Assembly: GCA_017983755.1 (NCBI GenBank)
Contig: JAGOAU010000020.1
Span: 1 to 37,981, forward strand
DNA from: Azonexus sp.
Lineage (GTDB): Bacteria; Pseudomonadota; Gammaproteobacteria; Burkholderiales; Rhodocyclaceae
Direction of reading: 5' to 3'
Length of the DNA stretch: 37,981 nt
The stretch's first letter is position 1, and every line of letters starts with the position of its first letter. Of the stretch, positions 1 to 11,717 are shown piece by piece. Both the position numbers and the translations under genes were made by a program. The notes under the pieces are model-generated. The model was given only the letters and a program-made list of their open reading frames with translations, was not told where the DNA came from and did no database searches.

Positions 1-788
1 ATGGCTGCCTTGACTTCGGCCCAGCCGGTATCGCCTGCGCTGGCGAAGCTGGCGCCGGACTGGCCGGAGGCGATCATCACGAAGGAATCGTTGGTCGAGG
101 TGTCGCCATCGACGGTGATGCAGTTGAACGACTGGTCGGCAGCCTCCTTGACCAGCGCATCGAGCAGCGGCTGGGCGATGCCGGCATCGGTGGCGAGGAA
201 GCCGAGCATGGTCGCCATGTTCGGCCTGATCATGCCGGCGCCCTTGGAGATCCCGGAAATGGTCACTTTTTTGCCGTTGACCGCAACCGACCGTGACGCG
301 GCCTTGGCGACGGTATCCGTGGTCATGATGGCGTGCGCGGCGGCATGCCAGTTGTCGGCCTTGAGATCCGCCTGCGCGGCCGGCAAGCCGGCCACGATGC
401 GCTCGACCGGCAGCAGTTCGAGAATGACCCCGGTCGAGAACGGCAGCACCTGCTCGGCGGCCACACCCAGCACGCCAGCGACCGCTTCGCAGGTGGCCTG
501 TGCCGCCTGGCGGCCCGGCTCGCCGGTACCGGCATTGGCGATGCCGGTATTGATGACCAGCGCGCGGATTTCCCTGTCGCCAGCCAGATGGTTGCGGCAC
601 AACTGCACCGGCGCCGCGCAGAAGCGATTCTGCGTGAACACACCGGCCACCGTGCAGCCGGGGTCGAGCGCGATCAGCGTCAGGTCGCGGCGGCTCTTCT
701 TGCGGATTTCGGCTTCGGCGGTACCGAGGCGGACACCGGCCACCGGCAAGAGCTGGTCGGCGGCGGGAGTGGCGTAATTGACAGGCAT
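1..788 (-). CDS. argJ: ArgJ, glutamate N-acetyltransferase/amino-acid acetyltransferase (3' part missing)
   Basis: Bifunctional ornithine acetyltransferase of arginine biosynthesis. It recycles the acetyl group from N-acetylornithine to glutamate in the cytoplasm. The 262 residues visible contain the family's self-cleavage site: a [14 protein letters not shown] block at about residues 182-195, where the chain is cut between Ala192 and Thr193 and Thr193 becomes the catalytic N-terminal nucleophile. A conserved STGVI segment is at 118-122. ArgJ proteins are normally about 400 residues, so roughly the last third lies beyond the window edge. The ATG at 788 is preceded by a GGAG-type ribosome site. 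The gene is 62 bases downstream of secA on the same strand. Family call is firm; activity cannot be judged without the C-terminus. Confidence 0.93.
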   Translation of the reverse strand, partial: MPVNYATPAADQLLPVAGVRLGTAEAEIRKKSRRDLTLIALDPGCTVAGVFTQNRFCAAPVQLCRNHLAGDREIRALVINTGIANAGTGEPGRQAAQATCEAVAGVLGVAAEQVLPFSTGVILELLPVERIVAGLPAAQADLKADNWHAAAHAIMTTDTVAKAASRSVAVNGKKVTISGISKGAGMIRPNMATMLGFLATDAGIAQPLLDALVKEAADQSFNCITVDGDTSTNDSFVMIASGQSGASFASAGDTGWAEVKAA

Positions 789-809
789 TCTCGTGGCTCC
801 AGAAGCATC

Positions 810-830
810 AAGGCACCGCTGGGGTGCCTT
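810..830 (-). repeat. Hairpin between secA and argJ
   Basis: Perfect 8-bp inverted repeat (AAGGCACC/GGTGCCTT) with a 5-base loop in the 62-base secA-argJ gap. No T-run follows it on the minus strand, so it is not a classical intrinsic terminator. It may be a weak terminator, an mRNA 3'-end stabiliser or chance. Confidence 0.4.
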
Positions 831-850
831 GGGGTGGAAATCAGAAAAAA

Positions 851-3565
<2,715 letters not shown>

Positions 3566-3605
3566 CGCGATCTATAGTGGTGGCGCATGGCGCGGCAAAG
3601 GGCGG

Positions 3606-3611
3606 ATTCTA
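3606..3611 (-). promoter_or_regulatory. Candidate extended -10 element for secA
   Basis: On the minus strand the sequence reads TGTTAGAAT, an extended -10 (TGnTAnAAT). It would start transcription about 33 bases before the secA ATG. No convincing -35 hexamer is seen. This is inference from motif and position only. Confidence 0.35.
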
Positions 3612-3663
3612 ACACGCCACCCCCAAGCGACGATGACGACCTGGATCAAGCTTCCGGAAGTAC

Positions 3664-4527
3664 CTAGCGCCGCTTGACGAGAGCGAATTCCTCGCCCTGC
3701 TTGAGGAAATGCGCCGGATTCTGGGCGACGCCGAGCATGCGCACTTCGAAATGCAGGTGGGGACCGGTGGACCGGCCGGTGCTGCCGACCGCGCCGAGGG
3801 CGTCGCCACGCTTGACCAGGCTGCCGGCCTTGACGTCCATGCGCGACAGGTGGGCATAGCGGGTGGTCAGGCCATCGCCGTGGTCGACGTCGATCATGTT
3901 GCCGAAATCGCTGCGGTAAGCGGCGGCAAGAACCACGCCGTCGGCAGCGGCAACGACCGGGGTGCCGGGCTCGGCATTGAAGTCGATGCCTTCGTGCATG
4001 GCGCGCAGACCGGCGATCGGGTCGCTGCGGTGGCCGAAGGGCGAGCCGAGGTAAGCCGCCTTGACCGGCAGGGTCGTCGGCAGCAGGCGTTCCTTGACCC
4101 GCTTTTCCAGGAAGCGCGATTCCAGCACGGCCAGTTCGTCGGTGCGTACCTCGACTTCGTGGGCCATGCGATCGATTTCGCGCTGCAATTCATCGGCGCT
4201 GAACGGCGCCGGCACGAAGGCGCCGCCCTGTCCTGCCGGCTTCTCGCGCACCGGCGCCGCTTCGCGCTTGACGCCGGCCAGACCAGCAAGGCGTTCGCCA
4301 AGGGAGTCAAGGTGCAGCACCTGCGCCTGCAGTTCGCCGAGGCGGGTCGCCATCAGCTGCAGGTTGTTGCTGACGTACTGCTGCGCCCTGCTGCCTTCGT
4401 GCTGGGCCAGGCCGTCGTCGCGCGCGCCGAAAGCACCGACGTGACCGGCCACCCACGAGAGCATGGCCGACGTGCCGACAATCAGGGCCAGAAAGACGAA
4501 ACTCGCAATCAACAGATGGCGAGGCAT
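3664..4527 (-). CDS. M23-family peptidase with N-terminal membrane anchor
   Basis: Probable periplasmic peptidoglycan endopeptidase of the LytM/M23 metallopeptidase family, 287 residues. A single hydrophobic segment (about 5-27) acts as anchor or uncleaved signal. It is followed by a helical, partly coiled-coil region (35-145) and a C-terminal LytM domain (155-270). The catalytic zinc motifs are intact: H178-x3-D182, His226, and H257-x-H259 in a GPHLHFEV block. It should therefore be an active enzyme and not a degenerate EnvC/NlpD-type activator. The ATG at 4527 is chosen because the hydrophobic anchor begins there; longer in-frame extensions would overlap the divergent DUF721 gene. It sits between lpxC and secA, a placement seen in related bacteria. 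Its exact peptidoglycan substrate cannot be told from sequence. Confidence 0.9.
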   Translation of the reverse strand: MPRHLLIASFVFLALIVGTSAMLSWVAGHVGAFGARDDGLAQHEGSRAQQYVSNNLQLMATRLGELQAQVLHLDSLGERLAGLAGVKREAAPVREKPAGQGGAFVPAPFSADELQREIDRMAHEVEVRTDELAVLESRFLEKRVKERLLPTTLPVKAAYLGSPFGHRSDPIAGLRAMHEGIDFNAEPGTPVVAAADGVVLAAAYRSDFGNMIDVDHGDGLTTRYAHLSRMDVKAGSLVKRGDALGAVGSTGRSTGPHLHFEVRMLGVAQNPAHFLKQGEEFALVKRR

Positions 4528-4593
4528 AATGGTGATCGTCCGCGCTGCCTTCAGGTGGCGCGAAACCAGAATAATCTGCACAAAAAATCTCCT

Positions 4594-5028
4594 ATGACCT
4601 ACGGGCTCGAGCACTACCTCGACAACGATGCCGCGGCCGGCCGGGTGATGGCCCATGCCCGGCTGTTGCTCAAGCTGGCGCGCCGCTTCGAGGCAGTCGC
4701 CCCGGCGGCGTTTCGCAACGCGGCGCGGGTTGCCAATTACAAGTCGGGGAAAGTCGTTATCCACGCCGATAACGGCGCGGTCGCCGCCAAGATTCGCCAG
4801 ATGAGCCAGCGCTTGTGCGACGAGTTATCGAAGGGCGGGGCGGAGTGTAACGGCATCGAGGTGAAAGTTCAACCCCGTCAAATCCCTTGCCAATCAATGG
4901 GTTCACTCCAGAAGCCGCTCTCTGCAAGGGCTTGCGGGGTGTTGCGGTCGACCTCCGAAAACCTGCCGAAAGGCCCGCTTCGGGACGCGCTTGAAACCCT
5001 GTTGACCCGCGCCGCTAAGCGGGAATGA
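4594..5028 (+). CDS. dciA: DUF721/DciA-family protein (probable replicative helicase loader)
   Basis: A 144-residue protein. Residues 8-95 resemble the DUF721/DciA domain, with a pattern of alternating hydrophobics ending in KVVIHADNGAVAAKIRQMS; the tail is low in obvious structure. DciA proteins bind and load DnaB in bacteria that lack DnaC/DnaI. Assignment rests on domain resemblance and on synteny: from what is known of pseudomonads, dciA lies between lpxC and secA, as here. It is the only plus-strand gene in the first 29 kb and is divergent from the M23 peptidase, 66 bases away. Its last 14 bases overlap tail-to-tail with the small membrane protein gene. No good ribosome site precedes the ATG at 4594. 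Confidence 0.75.
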   Translation: MTYGLEHYLDNDAAAGRVMAHARLLLKLARRFEAVAPAAFRNAARVANYKSGKVVIHADNGAVAAKIRQMSQRLCDELSKGGAECNGIEVKVQPRQIPCQSMGSLQKPLSARACGVLRSTSENLPKGPLRDALETLLTRAAKRE

Positions 5029-5203
5029 CTGCGACGCGCTCGATGATCATCAGCGCGAAAACGATCAGTGCAAAGACAATTCCGTAGCGGAACAGCCGCC
5101 AGGCGAAAGCCAGGTAGTTGCGGTTGCCGGTAACGACGTAGATCAGCAGCCCGGCCCCTATGGCGACAACAAGGACGACTGCCAGCAGGCGCAGCAGCCA
5201 CAT
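5015..5203 (-). CDS. Small two-helix membrane protein, function unknown
   Basis: A 62-residue, very hydrophobic product with two predicted membrane segments (about 3-26 and 36-58) joined by a short NRN-containing loop. I do not recognise a family with a known job. The ATG at 5203 follows the lpxC stop by only 6 bases and has no clear ribosome site, which suggests translation coupled to lpxC. Its 3' end overlaps the oppositely oriented dciA-type gene by 14 bases. The coding call relies on the membrane pattern and the tight spacing. Confidence 0.65.
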   Translation of the reverse strand: MWLLRLLAVVLVVAIGAGLLIYVVTGNRNYLAFAWRLFRYGIVFALIVFALMIIERVAVIPA

Positions 5204-5209
5204 GCTGGA

Positions 5210-6124
5210 TTACGCCGGTTGATTCAGCCAGCGCGTCACGCCGAGCGGCGCGCGTTCGGCTTCCTCGAAGGTCACCAGCTCCCAGGCATCCTGGCGGGTC
5301 AGCAGTTCGCGGGCCAGCTGGTTGTTCAGCGCATGCCCCCCCTTGTGCGAAGAATAGGCGGCGAGCAGCGGGTGGCCGAGCAGATAGAGATCGCCCACCG
5401 CGTCGAGAATCTTGTGTTTGACGAACTCGTCGCCGTAACGCAGGCCATCCTGGTTGAGGACGCGGAATTCGTCGAGAACGATGGCGTTTTCGAGACCACC
5501 GCCAAGGGCGAGGCCGTTTTCACGCAGGTATTCGACCTCCTGCATGAAGCCGAAGGTGCGGGCACGCGAGATTTCGCGCACGTAGGATTGCTCGGCGAAA
5601 TCGATCTCGGCCGTTTGCGCCGACTTGTCGATGGCCGGATGGTTGAAGACGATGGAAAAGCTGAGCCGATAGCCGTCATAAGGCTCAAAACGCGCCCACT
5701 TGTCGCCATCGCGGACTTCGATGGGCCGGGTGACGCGGATGAATTTCTTGGCGGCGTTCTGTTCCTCGATCCCGGCCGACTGGATCAGGAAGATGAACGG
5801 CGCTGCCGAGCCGTCGAGGATGGGCACTTCCGGGGCATCCAGATCGACCCAGGCGTTGTCGATACCGAGGCCGGCGAAGGCCGACATCAGGTGCTCGATG
5901 GTTCCGACTTTGACCCCGTCCTTTTCCAGACAGGAACACATGCGGGTGTCGCCGACCATGAAGGCAGCGGCGGGAATATCCATCGGTTCCGGAAGATCGA
6001 CGCGGCGGAAGACAATACCGGTGTCCGGAGCGGCCGGGCGCAGGATCATATTGACCTTTATGCCACCATGCAGGCCGACGCCAGAGGCGCGGATGACTGT
6101 CTTGAGCGTGCGTTGTTTTAGCAT
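5210..6124 (-). CDS. lpxC: LpxC, UDP-3-O-acyl-N-acetylglucosamine deacetylase
   Basis: Zinc-dependent deacetylase that carries out the committed step of lipid A synthesis in the cytoplasm. The 304-residue length is standard. Zinc ligands are visible as His78 (in [10 protein letters not shown]), His237 and Asp241 (HKILDAVGD). The catalytic His264 lies in HKGGHALNN. The ATG at 6124 opens the conserved MLKQRTLK start. It is the last large gene of the dcw cluster, 80 bases after ftsZ. That gap contains a strong palindrome and an extended -10, so lpxC may be partly uncoupled from ftsZ transcription. Confidence 0.98.
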   Translation of the reverse strand: MLKQRTLKTVIRASGVGLHGGIKVNMILRPAAPDTGIVFRRVDLPEPMDIPAAAFMVGDTRMCSCLEKDGVKVGTIEHLMSAFAGLGIDNAWVDLDAPEVPILDGSAAPFIFLIQSAGIEEQNAAKKFIRVTRPIEVRDGDKWARFEPYDGYRLSFSIVFNHPAIDKSAQTAEIDFAEQSYVREISRARTFGFMQEVEYLRENGLALGGGLENAIVLDEFRVLNQDGLRYGDEFVKHKILDAVGDLYLLGHPLLAAYSSHKGGHALNNQLARELLTRQDAWELVTFEEAERAPLGVTRWLNQPA

Positions 6125-6148
6125 GCAAGTACTTGAATAATTTGGGGA

Positions 6149-6175
6149 GCGTCACATTGTAACACAACGTGACGC
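6149..6175. repeat. 27-bp palindrome with extended -10 in the ftsZ-lpxC gap
   Basis: Twelve-base arms starting GCGTCAC flank a 3-base centre and pair fully apart from one G-T wobble. On the minus strand a TGTTACAAT extended -10 (hexamer at 6156-6161) falls in the middle, upstream of lpxC. No T-run follows on the minus strand, so it is not a terminator for ftsZ. On the plus strand a T-run lies 5 bases further on, but no plus-strand gene ends here. It could be an operator over an lpxC promoter or an mRNA hairpin. Confidence 0.6.
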
Positions 6176-6204
6176 AGCCCTTTTTCAGAGTAGTGACTCG
6201 TTGG

Positions 6205-7392
6205 TCAGTCTGCCTGTTTGCGCAGGAAGGCCGGGATGTCGTAGCGATCGACGCCGCTGTTGGCGAGCGCTTCGACCGTCACGTTGCGCTGTCCGCGACG
6301 AACCACCGATGGCACTTCGAGGTGCGAATAGTCGACTGCGGAGTTCGGCGCGAAGGCCACGGCGTCGCTCGTCCCGGTCGCCATCGCCTGCACGACCGGC
6401 GTATTGACCACTTCGAAAGTCTGCCGGGCACGTGCTGCAACCTGGCCGAGGCCGGTGGCGACCACGGTGACGCGCAGGGCGTCGCCCATCAGTTCGTCGT
6501 ACACGGCACCGAAAATAATGTGTGCGTCTTCGGCGGCAAAGGCCTTGACGGTGTTCATCACTTCATTGACTTCCTTCATCTTGAGACCGCCGCGGGACGC
6601 GGTGATATTGACCAGCACGCCCTTGGCGCCGGACAGATTGACGCCTTCCAGCAGCGGCGAGGCGACAGCCTGTTCGGCGGCGATGCGGGCACGGTCGACA
6701 CCGGCGGCGGACGAGGAACCCATCATGGCGCGACCCATTTCCCCCATGACCGTGCGCACGTCTTCGAAGTCGACGTTGACCAGGCCGGGGTAGGTGATGA
6801 TTTCGGCGATGCCGCCGACGGCGCTCTTCAGCACGTCGTCGGCCGCCTTGAAGCAATGATCGACATCGGCGTCGTCGCCCATGACTTCCATCAGCTTGTC
6901 GTTGAGGATGACGATCAGCGAATCGACGTGCTTGGAAAATTCGGCGATGCCGGCTTCGGCGGCCTTCATCCGCTTGTTGCCTTCGAAACCGAACGGCTTG
7001 GTGACGACGCCGACGGTCAGGATGCCCATTTCACGAGCGATCTCGGCAACCACCGGGGCCGCGCCAGTGCCGGTGCCGCCGCCCATGCCGGCGGTGATGA
7101 AGGCCATGTGGGCGCCTTCCAGCGAAGCGCGGATTTCCTCGCGGTGCGATTCGGCGGCAGCCTGGCCGGCTTCCGGCTTGGCACCGGCGCCGAGGCCGGT
7201 CTTGCCGAGCGACAGCTTGGATGCCGCGGTATTGCGCTTGAGTGCCTGCGCATCGGTGTTGGCGGCAATGAACTCGACGCCATTCACTCCTTCGTGAATC
7301 ATGTGCTCGATGGCATTACCACCGGCACCACCGACACCGAACACCTTGATGATCGTGCCGCACTCTTCTTCCTTCTCGATGATCTCAAACAT
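6205..7392 (-). CDS. ftsZ: FtsZ, cell division GTPase
   Basis: Tubulin-like GTPase that forms the Z-ring. 395 residues from the ATG at 7392. That start is fixed by a strong GAGGAGGT ribosome site just upstream and by the conserved MFEI opening; an ATG 12 codons earlier is less likely. The tubulin signature GGGTGTG is at 104-110. The conserved C-terminal peptide DIPAFLRKQAD, which binds FtsA and ZipA, closes the protein. It is 36 bases downstream of ftsA, a wider gap than elsewhere in the cluster. Confidence 0.98.
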   Translation of the reverse strand: MFEIIEKEEECGTIIKVFGVGGAGGNAIEHMIHEGVNGVEFIAANTDAQALKRNTAASKLSLGKTGLGAGAKPEAGQAAAESHREEIRASLEGAHMAFITAGMGGGTGTGAAPVVAEIAREMGILTVGVVTKPFGFEGNKRMKAAEAGIAEFSKHVDSLIVILNDKLMEVMGDDADVDHCFKAADDVLKSAVGGIAEIITYPGLVNVDFEDVRTVMGEMGRAMMGSSSAAGVDRARIAAEQAVASPLLEGVNLSGAKGVLVNITASRGGLKMKEVNEVMNTVKAFAAEDAHIIFGAVYDELMGDALRVTVVATGLGQVAARARQTFEVVNTPVVQAMATGTSDAVAFAPNSAVDYSHLEVPSVVRRGQRNVTVEALANSGVDRYDIPAFLRKQAD

Positions 7393-7428
7393 GGTGACTA
7401 CCTCCTCTGAAAAACGCTGAAAATTCAA

Positions 7429-8658
7429 TCAAAAATTCTTGGCAAACCACGACTTCATGCCGTCGAATACATCCTTGACTCCCTGCTTTTCCTTGATCTT
7501 CTGGCCGCGCTTGCGCTGTGCCTGGGCTTCGAGCAGCAGGCCGAAAGAAGTCGAAAAACGTGGGCTCTGCACGACATCGGCCAGGCTGCCCGAGTATTTC
7601 GGGCTGCCGAGACGTACCGGCATATGGAAGATCTCCTCGCCCAGTTCGACCATGCCGGGCATGACGCTGGCGCCGCCGGTGAGGACGATGCCGGACGACA
7701 GCACTTCCTCGAAACCGGCACGGCGCAATTCGTGCTGGATCAGTTCGTAGAGTTCCTCGACACGCGGCTGGATGACATCGGCCAGCGCGCGGCGGCTCAA
7801 TTTGCGGCTCGGGCGGTCGTCGACCCCGGCGACCTCCATGTTCGCCGCCGGATCGGCCAGCTGTGACAAGGCGCAACCGTACTTGCACTTGATGTCCTCG
7901 GCCTCGCGCGTCGGTGTACGAAGGGCCATGGCGATGTCGTTGGTGATCTGGTCGCCGGCGATGGGAATCACCGACGTGTGGCGGATGGCGCCCTGCGTCC
8001 AGACGGCGAGATCGGTGGTACCGCCGCCGATGTCGATCAGGCAGACGCCGAGATCCTTTTCATCTTCCGAAAGCACGGCATAGCTGGATGCCAGCGGCTG
8101 CAGCACCAGGTCATTGACCTCCAGCCCGCAGCGGCGCACGCACTTGACGATGTTCTGGGCCGCCGAGACGGCACCGGTGACGATGTGCGTCTTAACTTCG
8201 AGGCGCATGCCGCTCATGCCGATCGGCTCGCGGATGCCATCCTGGCCGTCGATGACGAACTCCTGGGTCAGGATATGCAGGATTTCCTGGTCGGCCGGAA
8301 TCGGCATCGCCTTGGCCGTCTCGATCACGCGCTCGACGTCGCTCGGGGTGACTTCCTTGTCCTTGATCGCCACCATGCCGTTCGAGTTGAAGCTCTTGAT
8401 GTGGCTGCCGGCGATGCCGGTGTAGACATCCTTCACCTTGCAGTCGGCCATCAGCTCGACCTCCTGCACTACGCGGCTGATGGTCTGTACCGTTTCCTCG
8501 ATATTGACCACGACGCCCTTCTTGAGGCCGCGCGAATCCTGCGAGCCCATGCCGATGACGTTCAGGCGGCCTTCCTGGTTGATCTCGGCGACCAGCGCGA
8601 CGATTTTCGATGTCCCGATGTCGAGCCCGACGACCAGATCCTTGTTATCCCTGCTCAT
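7429..8658 (-). CDS. ftsA: FtsA, actin-like divisome protein
   Basis: Actin-fold ATPase that tethers FtsZ to the membrane and recruits later divisome proteins. 409 residues from the ATG at 8658, where the conserved DLVVGLDIGTSKIV phosphate-1 region begins at about residue 7. A DIGGGTTDLAVW phosphate-2 motif and a GIVLTGGAS adenosine motif are visible. The C-terminal end is basic and aromatic (GMKSWFAKNF), as expected for the membrane-targeting helix. The gap to ftsQ is 4 bases. Confidence 0.97.
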   Translation of the reverse strand: MSRDNKDLVVGLDIGTSKIVALVAEINQEGRLNVIGMGSQDSRGLKKGVVVNIEETVQTISRVVQEVELMADCKVKDVYTGIAGSHIKSFNSNGMVAIKDKEVTPSDVERVIETAKAMPIPADQEILHILTQEFVIDGQDGIREPIGMSGMRLEVKTHIVTGAVSAAQNIVKCVRRCGLEVNDLVLQPLASSYAVLSEDEKDLGVCLIDIGGGTTDLAVWTQGAIRHTSVIPIAGDQITNDIAMALRTPTREAEDIKCKYGCALSQLADPAANMEVAGVDDRPSRKLSRRALADVIQPRVEELYELIQHELRRAGFEEVLSSGIVLTGGASVMPGMVELGEEIFHMPVRLGSPKYSGSLADVVQSPRFSTSFGLLLEAQAQRKRGQKIKEKQGVKDVFDGMKSWFAKNF

Positions 8659-8662
8659 ATGC

Positions 8663-9403
8663 CTACTTTCCCTTCCCTTCCCCCGCGACTCGCATCGCAA
8701 AGCCGTTCGGATACCGCAAATCCACCACTGCCGGTCGCGTCGCACGCTTGCCGACGGTTTCCGGATACACCTCGATAAAGCGGGCCAGGCGCACGCCGAC
8801 CGGCGATTTCGGTTGCTCGCGTCCGATGTCGACGAGCATTCCGTTCTCCAGCTTCAGCTGCCAGGCCAGGCGCGGCGACAGCGTGACCTGCACCGGCTTC
8901 TGCGCCAGCGGCTGGAAACTGCCGACGAATTCCCCGTAACGCTTGAGCACTTCCGGCGCCGTCCCCTGCGGGCCATACAGCATGGGCAACGCCGCCAGTT
9001 CGGCGTCCGGCGGCGTCGCGGCGAAGACCTCGCCGAAGCTGTTGACCAGTTCGCCCCGCCCCTCGCCCCAGCGCGCCAGCGGACGATGCTCCTCGATTCT
9101 CACTTCCAGCCGCGCTGGCCACACGCGGCGCAACTCGACCTTGCGGACCCAGGGCAGCTTGTCCAGTGCCCCGCGCACCGCTTCCAGATCGATGCTGAAA
9201 AAATTGCCGCGCAGCACCGCCGTCAGCGCCTGCTCGACTTCCTCGCGCCGCGTATGCGGCAGTTCCTCGGCAAACACCACCTGGCGCACCGGCAAGGCCG
9301 GCACGCGCACCAGCCACACCGCCGCCGCGGCGAGCAGCGCCGCTGCCGCTGCGAGAATCAGCAGATCGGCCAGGGCGTTGAGCAGGTGCGGTTTGTTCCA
9401 CAT
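8663..9403 (-). CDS. ftsQ: FtsQ, divisome scaffold protein
   Basis: Bitopic membrane protein that bridges early and late divisome proteins through FtsB and FtsL. 246 residues: a short cytoplasmic end, one membrane helix at about 11-33, then a POTRA domain (about 38-105) and the FtsQ beta domain. The family pattern is seen in the RGNFFSIDLEAVRGAL and LPWVRKVELRRVWP stretches. The start ATG at 9403 is 8 bases from the ddlB stop. Confidence 0.94.
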   Translation of the reverse strand: MWNKPHLLNALADLLILAAAAALLAAAAVWLVRVPALPVRQVVFAEELPHTRREEVEQALTAVLRGNFFSIDLEAVRGALDKLPWVRKVELRRVWPARLEVRIEEHRPLARWGEGRGELVNSFGEVFAATPPDAELAALPMLYGPQGTAPEVLKRYGEFVGSFQPLAQKPVQVTLSPRLAWQLKLENGMLVDIGREQPKSPVGVRLARFIEVYPETVGKRATRPAVVDLRYPNGFAMRVAGEGKGK

Positions 9404-9411
9404 TCATCGTC

Positions 9412-10329
9412 TCAGTCGTTGGCTGCCAGTTCGAGCACGCGGCGCACCAGCGCCGGATACTCCATGCCCGCCACGCGCGCCGCCATCGGCACCAGCGAAT
9501 GATCGGTCATGCCGGGAGCGGTATTCACTTCGAGGAAGTAGTGCCTGCCGTCCTCGTCCATCAGGAAGTCGACCCGCCCCCAGCCGCGGCCACCGAGGAT
9601 GCGGAACGCCTCCAGCGCCCCCTGGCGGATCTCCATTTCCCTGGCTTCACTGAGGCCGCAGGGGCAGAGATAGCGCGTGTCGTCGCGGTTGTACTTGGCT
9701 TCGTAGTCGTAGAACTCGGTCGCCGGCTCGATCTTGATGATCGGCAGGGCCACCATGTCGTCGCCGCGGCCGATGATGCCGACCGTATATTCGCCGCCCA
9801 TGACGCCCTTCTCGGCGATCACCAGCGGGTCGTATTTCGCGGCTTCGGCATAGGCCAGATGCAGCGTGTCTCGCTCCTTGACCTTGCTGATGCCGATCGA
9901 CGAGCCTTCGTGCGCCGGCTTGACGAAGATCGGCAGGCCCAGTTCTTCCTCGATGTCGGCGAAATCGGAGTCGGCATTGAGCAGCGCGTAGTCGGGCACC
10001 GGCAGGCCGGCAGCCTGCCACAGCAACTTGGTGCGGAACTTGTCCATGCCCAGCGCCGAGGCCATGACGCCGGAACCGGTGTAGGGAATGTGCATCAGCT
10101 CCAGCGCACCCTGGATCGTGCCGTCCTCGCCATGGCGGCCGTGCAGCGCGATGAAGGCGCGGTCGTAGCCCTTGAGCGCGTCGAGCGGCTGCGTAGCCGG
10201 GTCGAAGGGATGGGCGTCGATGCCCTGCCCCTGCAGCGCGGCCAGCACCCGCGAACCGCTGTTGAGGGAGACCTCGCGCTCGGCGGACGTGCCGCCGAAG
10301 AGGACTGCGACTTTGCCGAAACCGCTCAT
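9412..10329 (-). CDS. ddlB: DdlB, D-alanine--D-alanine ligase
   Basis: ATP-grasp enzyme that makes the D-Ala-D-Ala dipeptide added by MurF. 305 residues. The N-terminal [17 protein letters not shown] motif, the HGRHGEDG loop, the [10 protein letters not shown] phosphate-binding region and the C-terminal [15 protein letters not shown] metal and substrate motif are all present. The ATG at 10329 overlaps the murC stop by four bases (ATGA); longer in-frame starts would run into murC. No murB lies between murC and ddlB, so murB must be elsewhere. Confidence 0.97.
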   Translation of the reverse strand: MSGFGKVAVLFGGTSAEREVSLNSGSRVLAALQGQGIDAHPFDPATQPLDALKGYDRAFIALHGRHGEDGTIQGALELMHIPYTGSGVMASALGMDKFRTKLLWQAAGLPVPDYALLNADSDFADIEEELGLPIFVKPAHEGSSIGISKVKERDTLHLAYAEAAKYDPLVIAEKGVMGGEYTVGIIGRGDDMVALPIIKIEPATEFYDYEAKYNRDDTRYLCPCGLSEAREMEIRQGALEAFRILGGRGWGRVDFLMDEDGRHYFLEVNTAPGMTDHSLVPMAARVAGMEYPALVRRVLELAAND

Positions 10330-11717
10330 TTGAACTCCACCACCTTGCCCGGAACGGCGCCGATCGAGCCGGCGCCCATGCACAACACCACGTCGCCGTC
10401 GCGGGCGACCTCCATGATCGTTTGCGGCATCGCCGCGATGTCCTCGACGAACACCGGCTCGACCTTGCCGCCGACGCGCAGCGCCCGCGCCAGCGAACGG
10501 CCGTCGGCAGCGACGATCGGCGCCTCGCCGGCGGCATAGATTTCAGCCAGTAAAAGCGCGTCGACCGTGGACAACACCTTGACGAAGTCCTCGAAGCAGT
10601 CGCGCGTCCGCGTGTAGCGGTGCGGCTGGAAAGCCAGAACCAGGCGACGGCCGGGGAAGGCGCCGCGGGCAGCGGCGAGCGTTGCCGCCATCTCGACCGG
10701 GTGGTGGCCGTAGTCATCGACCAGCGTGAAGCTGCCGCCGGCCGGCAGCTTCACTTCGCCGTAACGCTGGAAGCGGCGGCCGACGCCCTTGAACTCGGCC
10801 AGCGCCTTGACGATGGCGGCATCGGACACCTGCACCTCGGTCGCGACGGCGATGGCGGCCAGGGCGTTCAATACATTGTGCAGGCCGGGCAGGTTGAGCG
10901 TGATCGACAGACGGCTTGTCGTGCCGTTGACGCGGACGCAGTCGAAGCGCATCTGACCGTCGGCGGCGACGATATTCTCGGCGTAGAAATTGCAGCCCGG
11001 CGTCAGGCCGTAGGTGACGATCTGCTTGGTGACCTGCGGCATGATCGCGCGCACGTTGGCGTCGTCGCCGCACAGCACGGCCACCCCGTAGAAGGGCAGG
11101 CGATTGAGGAAATCGACAAAGGCGCCCTTGAGCCGCTCGAAATCGTGGCCGTAGGTCTCCATGTGGTCGGCGTCGATATTGGTCACCACCGACAGCACCG
11201 GCGACAGGAAGAGGAAGGAGGCATCCGACTCGTCGGCCTCGGCCACCAGGAAGTCGCCCTGTCCGAGGCGCGCGTTGGCCCCGGCGGCATTCAGCCGGCC
11301 ACCGATGACGAAGGTCGGGTCGATGCCGCCTTCGGCCAGGATGCTGGTAACCAGGCTGGTCGTCGTCGTCTTGCCGTGCGTGCCGGCGATGGCGATGCCG
11401 CGCTTGAGGCGCATCAATTCGGCCAGCATCTGGGCGCGCGGCACGACCGGAATGTTTCGCTCACGGGCGGCAACGACTTCCGGGTTGTCAGCCTTGACGG
11501 CGGTCGACACGACCACCGCATCGGCTCCGGCAGTGTTCTCGGCAGCGTGGCCGACCACCACCTTGACACCTTCGCTTTCGAGACGGCGCGTCGTCGCGCT
11601 GGCCGCAATGTCCGAACCCGTGACGGTATAGCCGAGGTGCACCAGCACTTCGGCAATGCCGCTCATGCCCGAACCGCCGACACCGACGAAATGGATGTGT
11701 TTGACCTTGTGTTTCAT
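10326..11717 (-). CDS. murC: MurC, UDP-N-acetylmuramate--L-alanine ligase
   Basis: First amino-acid-adding Mur ligase of the cytoplasmic peptidoglycan pathway. 463 residues, normal for the family. The opening [20 protein letters not shown] is the Rossmann-like UDP-sugar-binding start. The ATP loop reads [12 protein letters not shown] and the central EADESDASF segment is typical. The ATG at 11717 overlaps the murG stop by four bases. Confidence 0.97.
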   Translation of the reverse strand: MKHKVKHIHFVGVGGSGMSGIAEVLVHLGYTVTGSDIAASATTRRLESEGVKVVVGHAAENTAGADAVVVSTAVKADNPEVVAARERNIPVVPRAQMLAELMRLKRGIAIAGTHGKTTTTSLVTSILAEGGIDPTFVIGGRLNAAGANARLGQGDFLVAEADESDASFLFLSPVLSVVTNIDADHMETYGHDFERLKGAFVDFLNRLPFYGVAVLCGDDANVRAIMPQVTKQIVTYGLTPGCNFYAENIVAADGQMRFDCVRVNGTTSRLSITLNLPGLHNVLNALAAIAVATEVQVSDAAIVKALAEFKGVGRRFQRYGEVKLPAGGSFTLVDDYGHHPVEMAATLAAARGAFPGRRLVLAFQPHRYTRTRDCFEDFVKVLSTVDALLLAEIYAAGEAPIVAADGRSLARALRVGGKVEPVFVEDIAAMPQTIMEVARDGDVVLCMGAGSIGAVPGKVVEFK

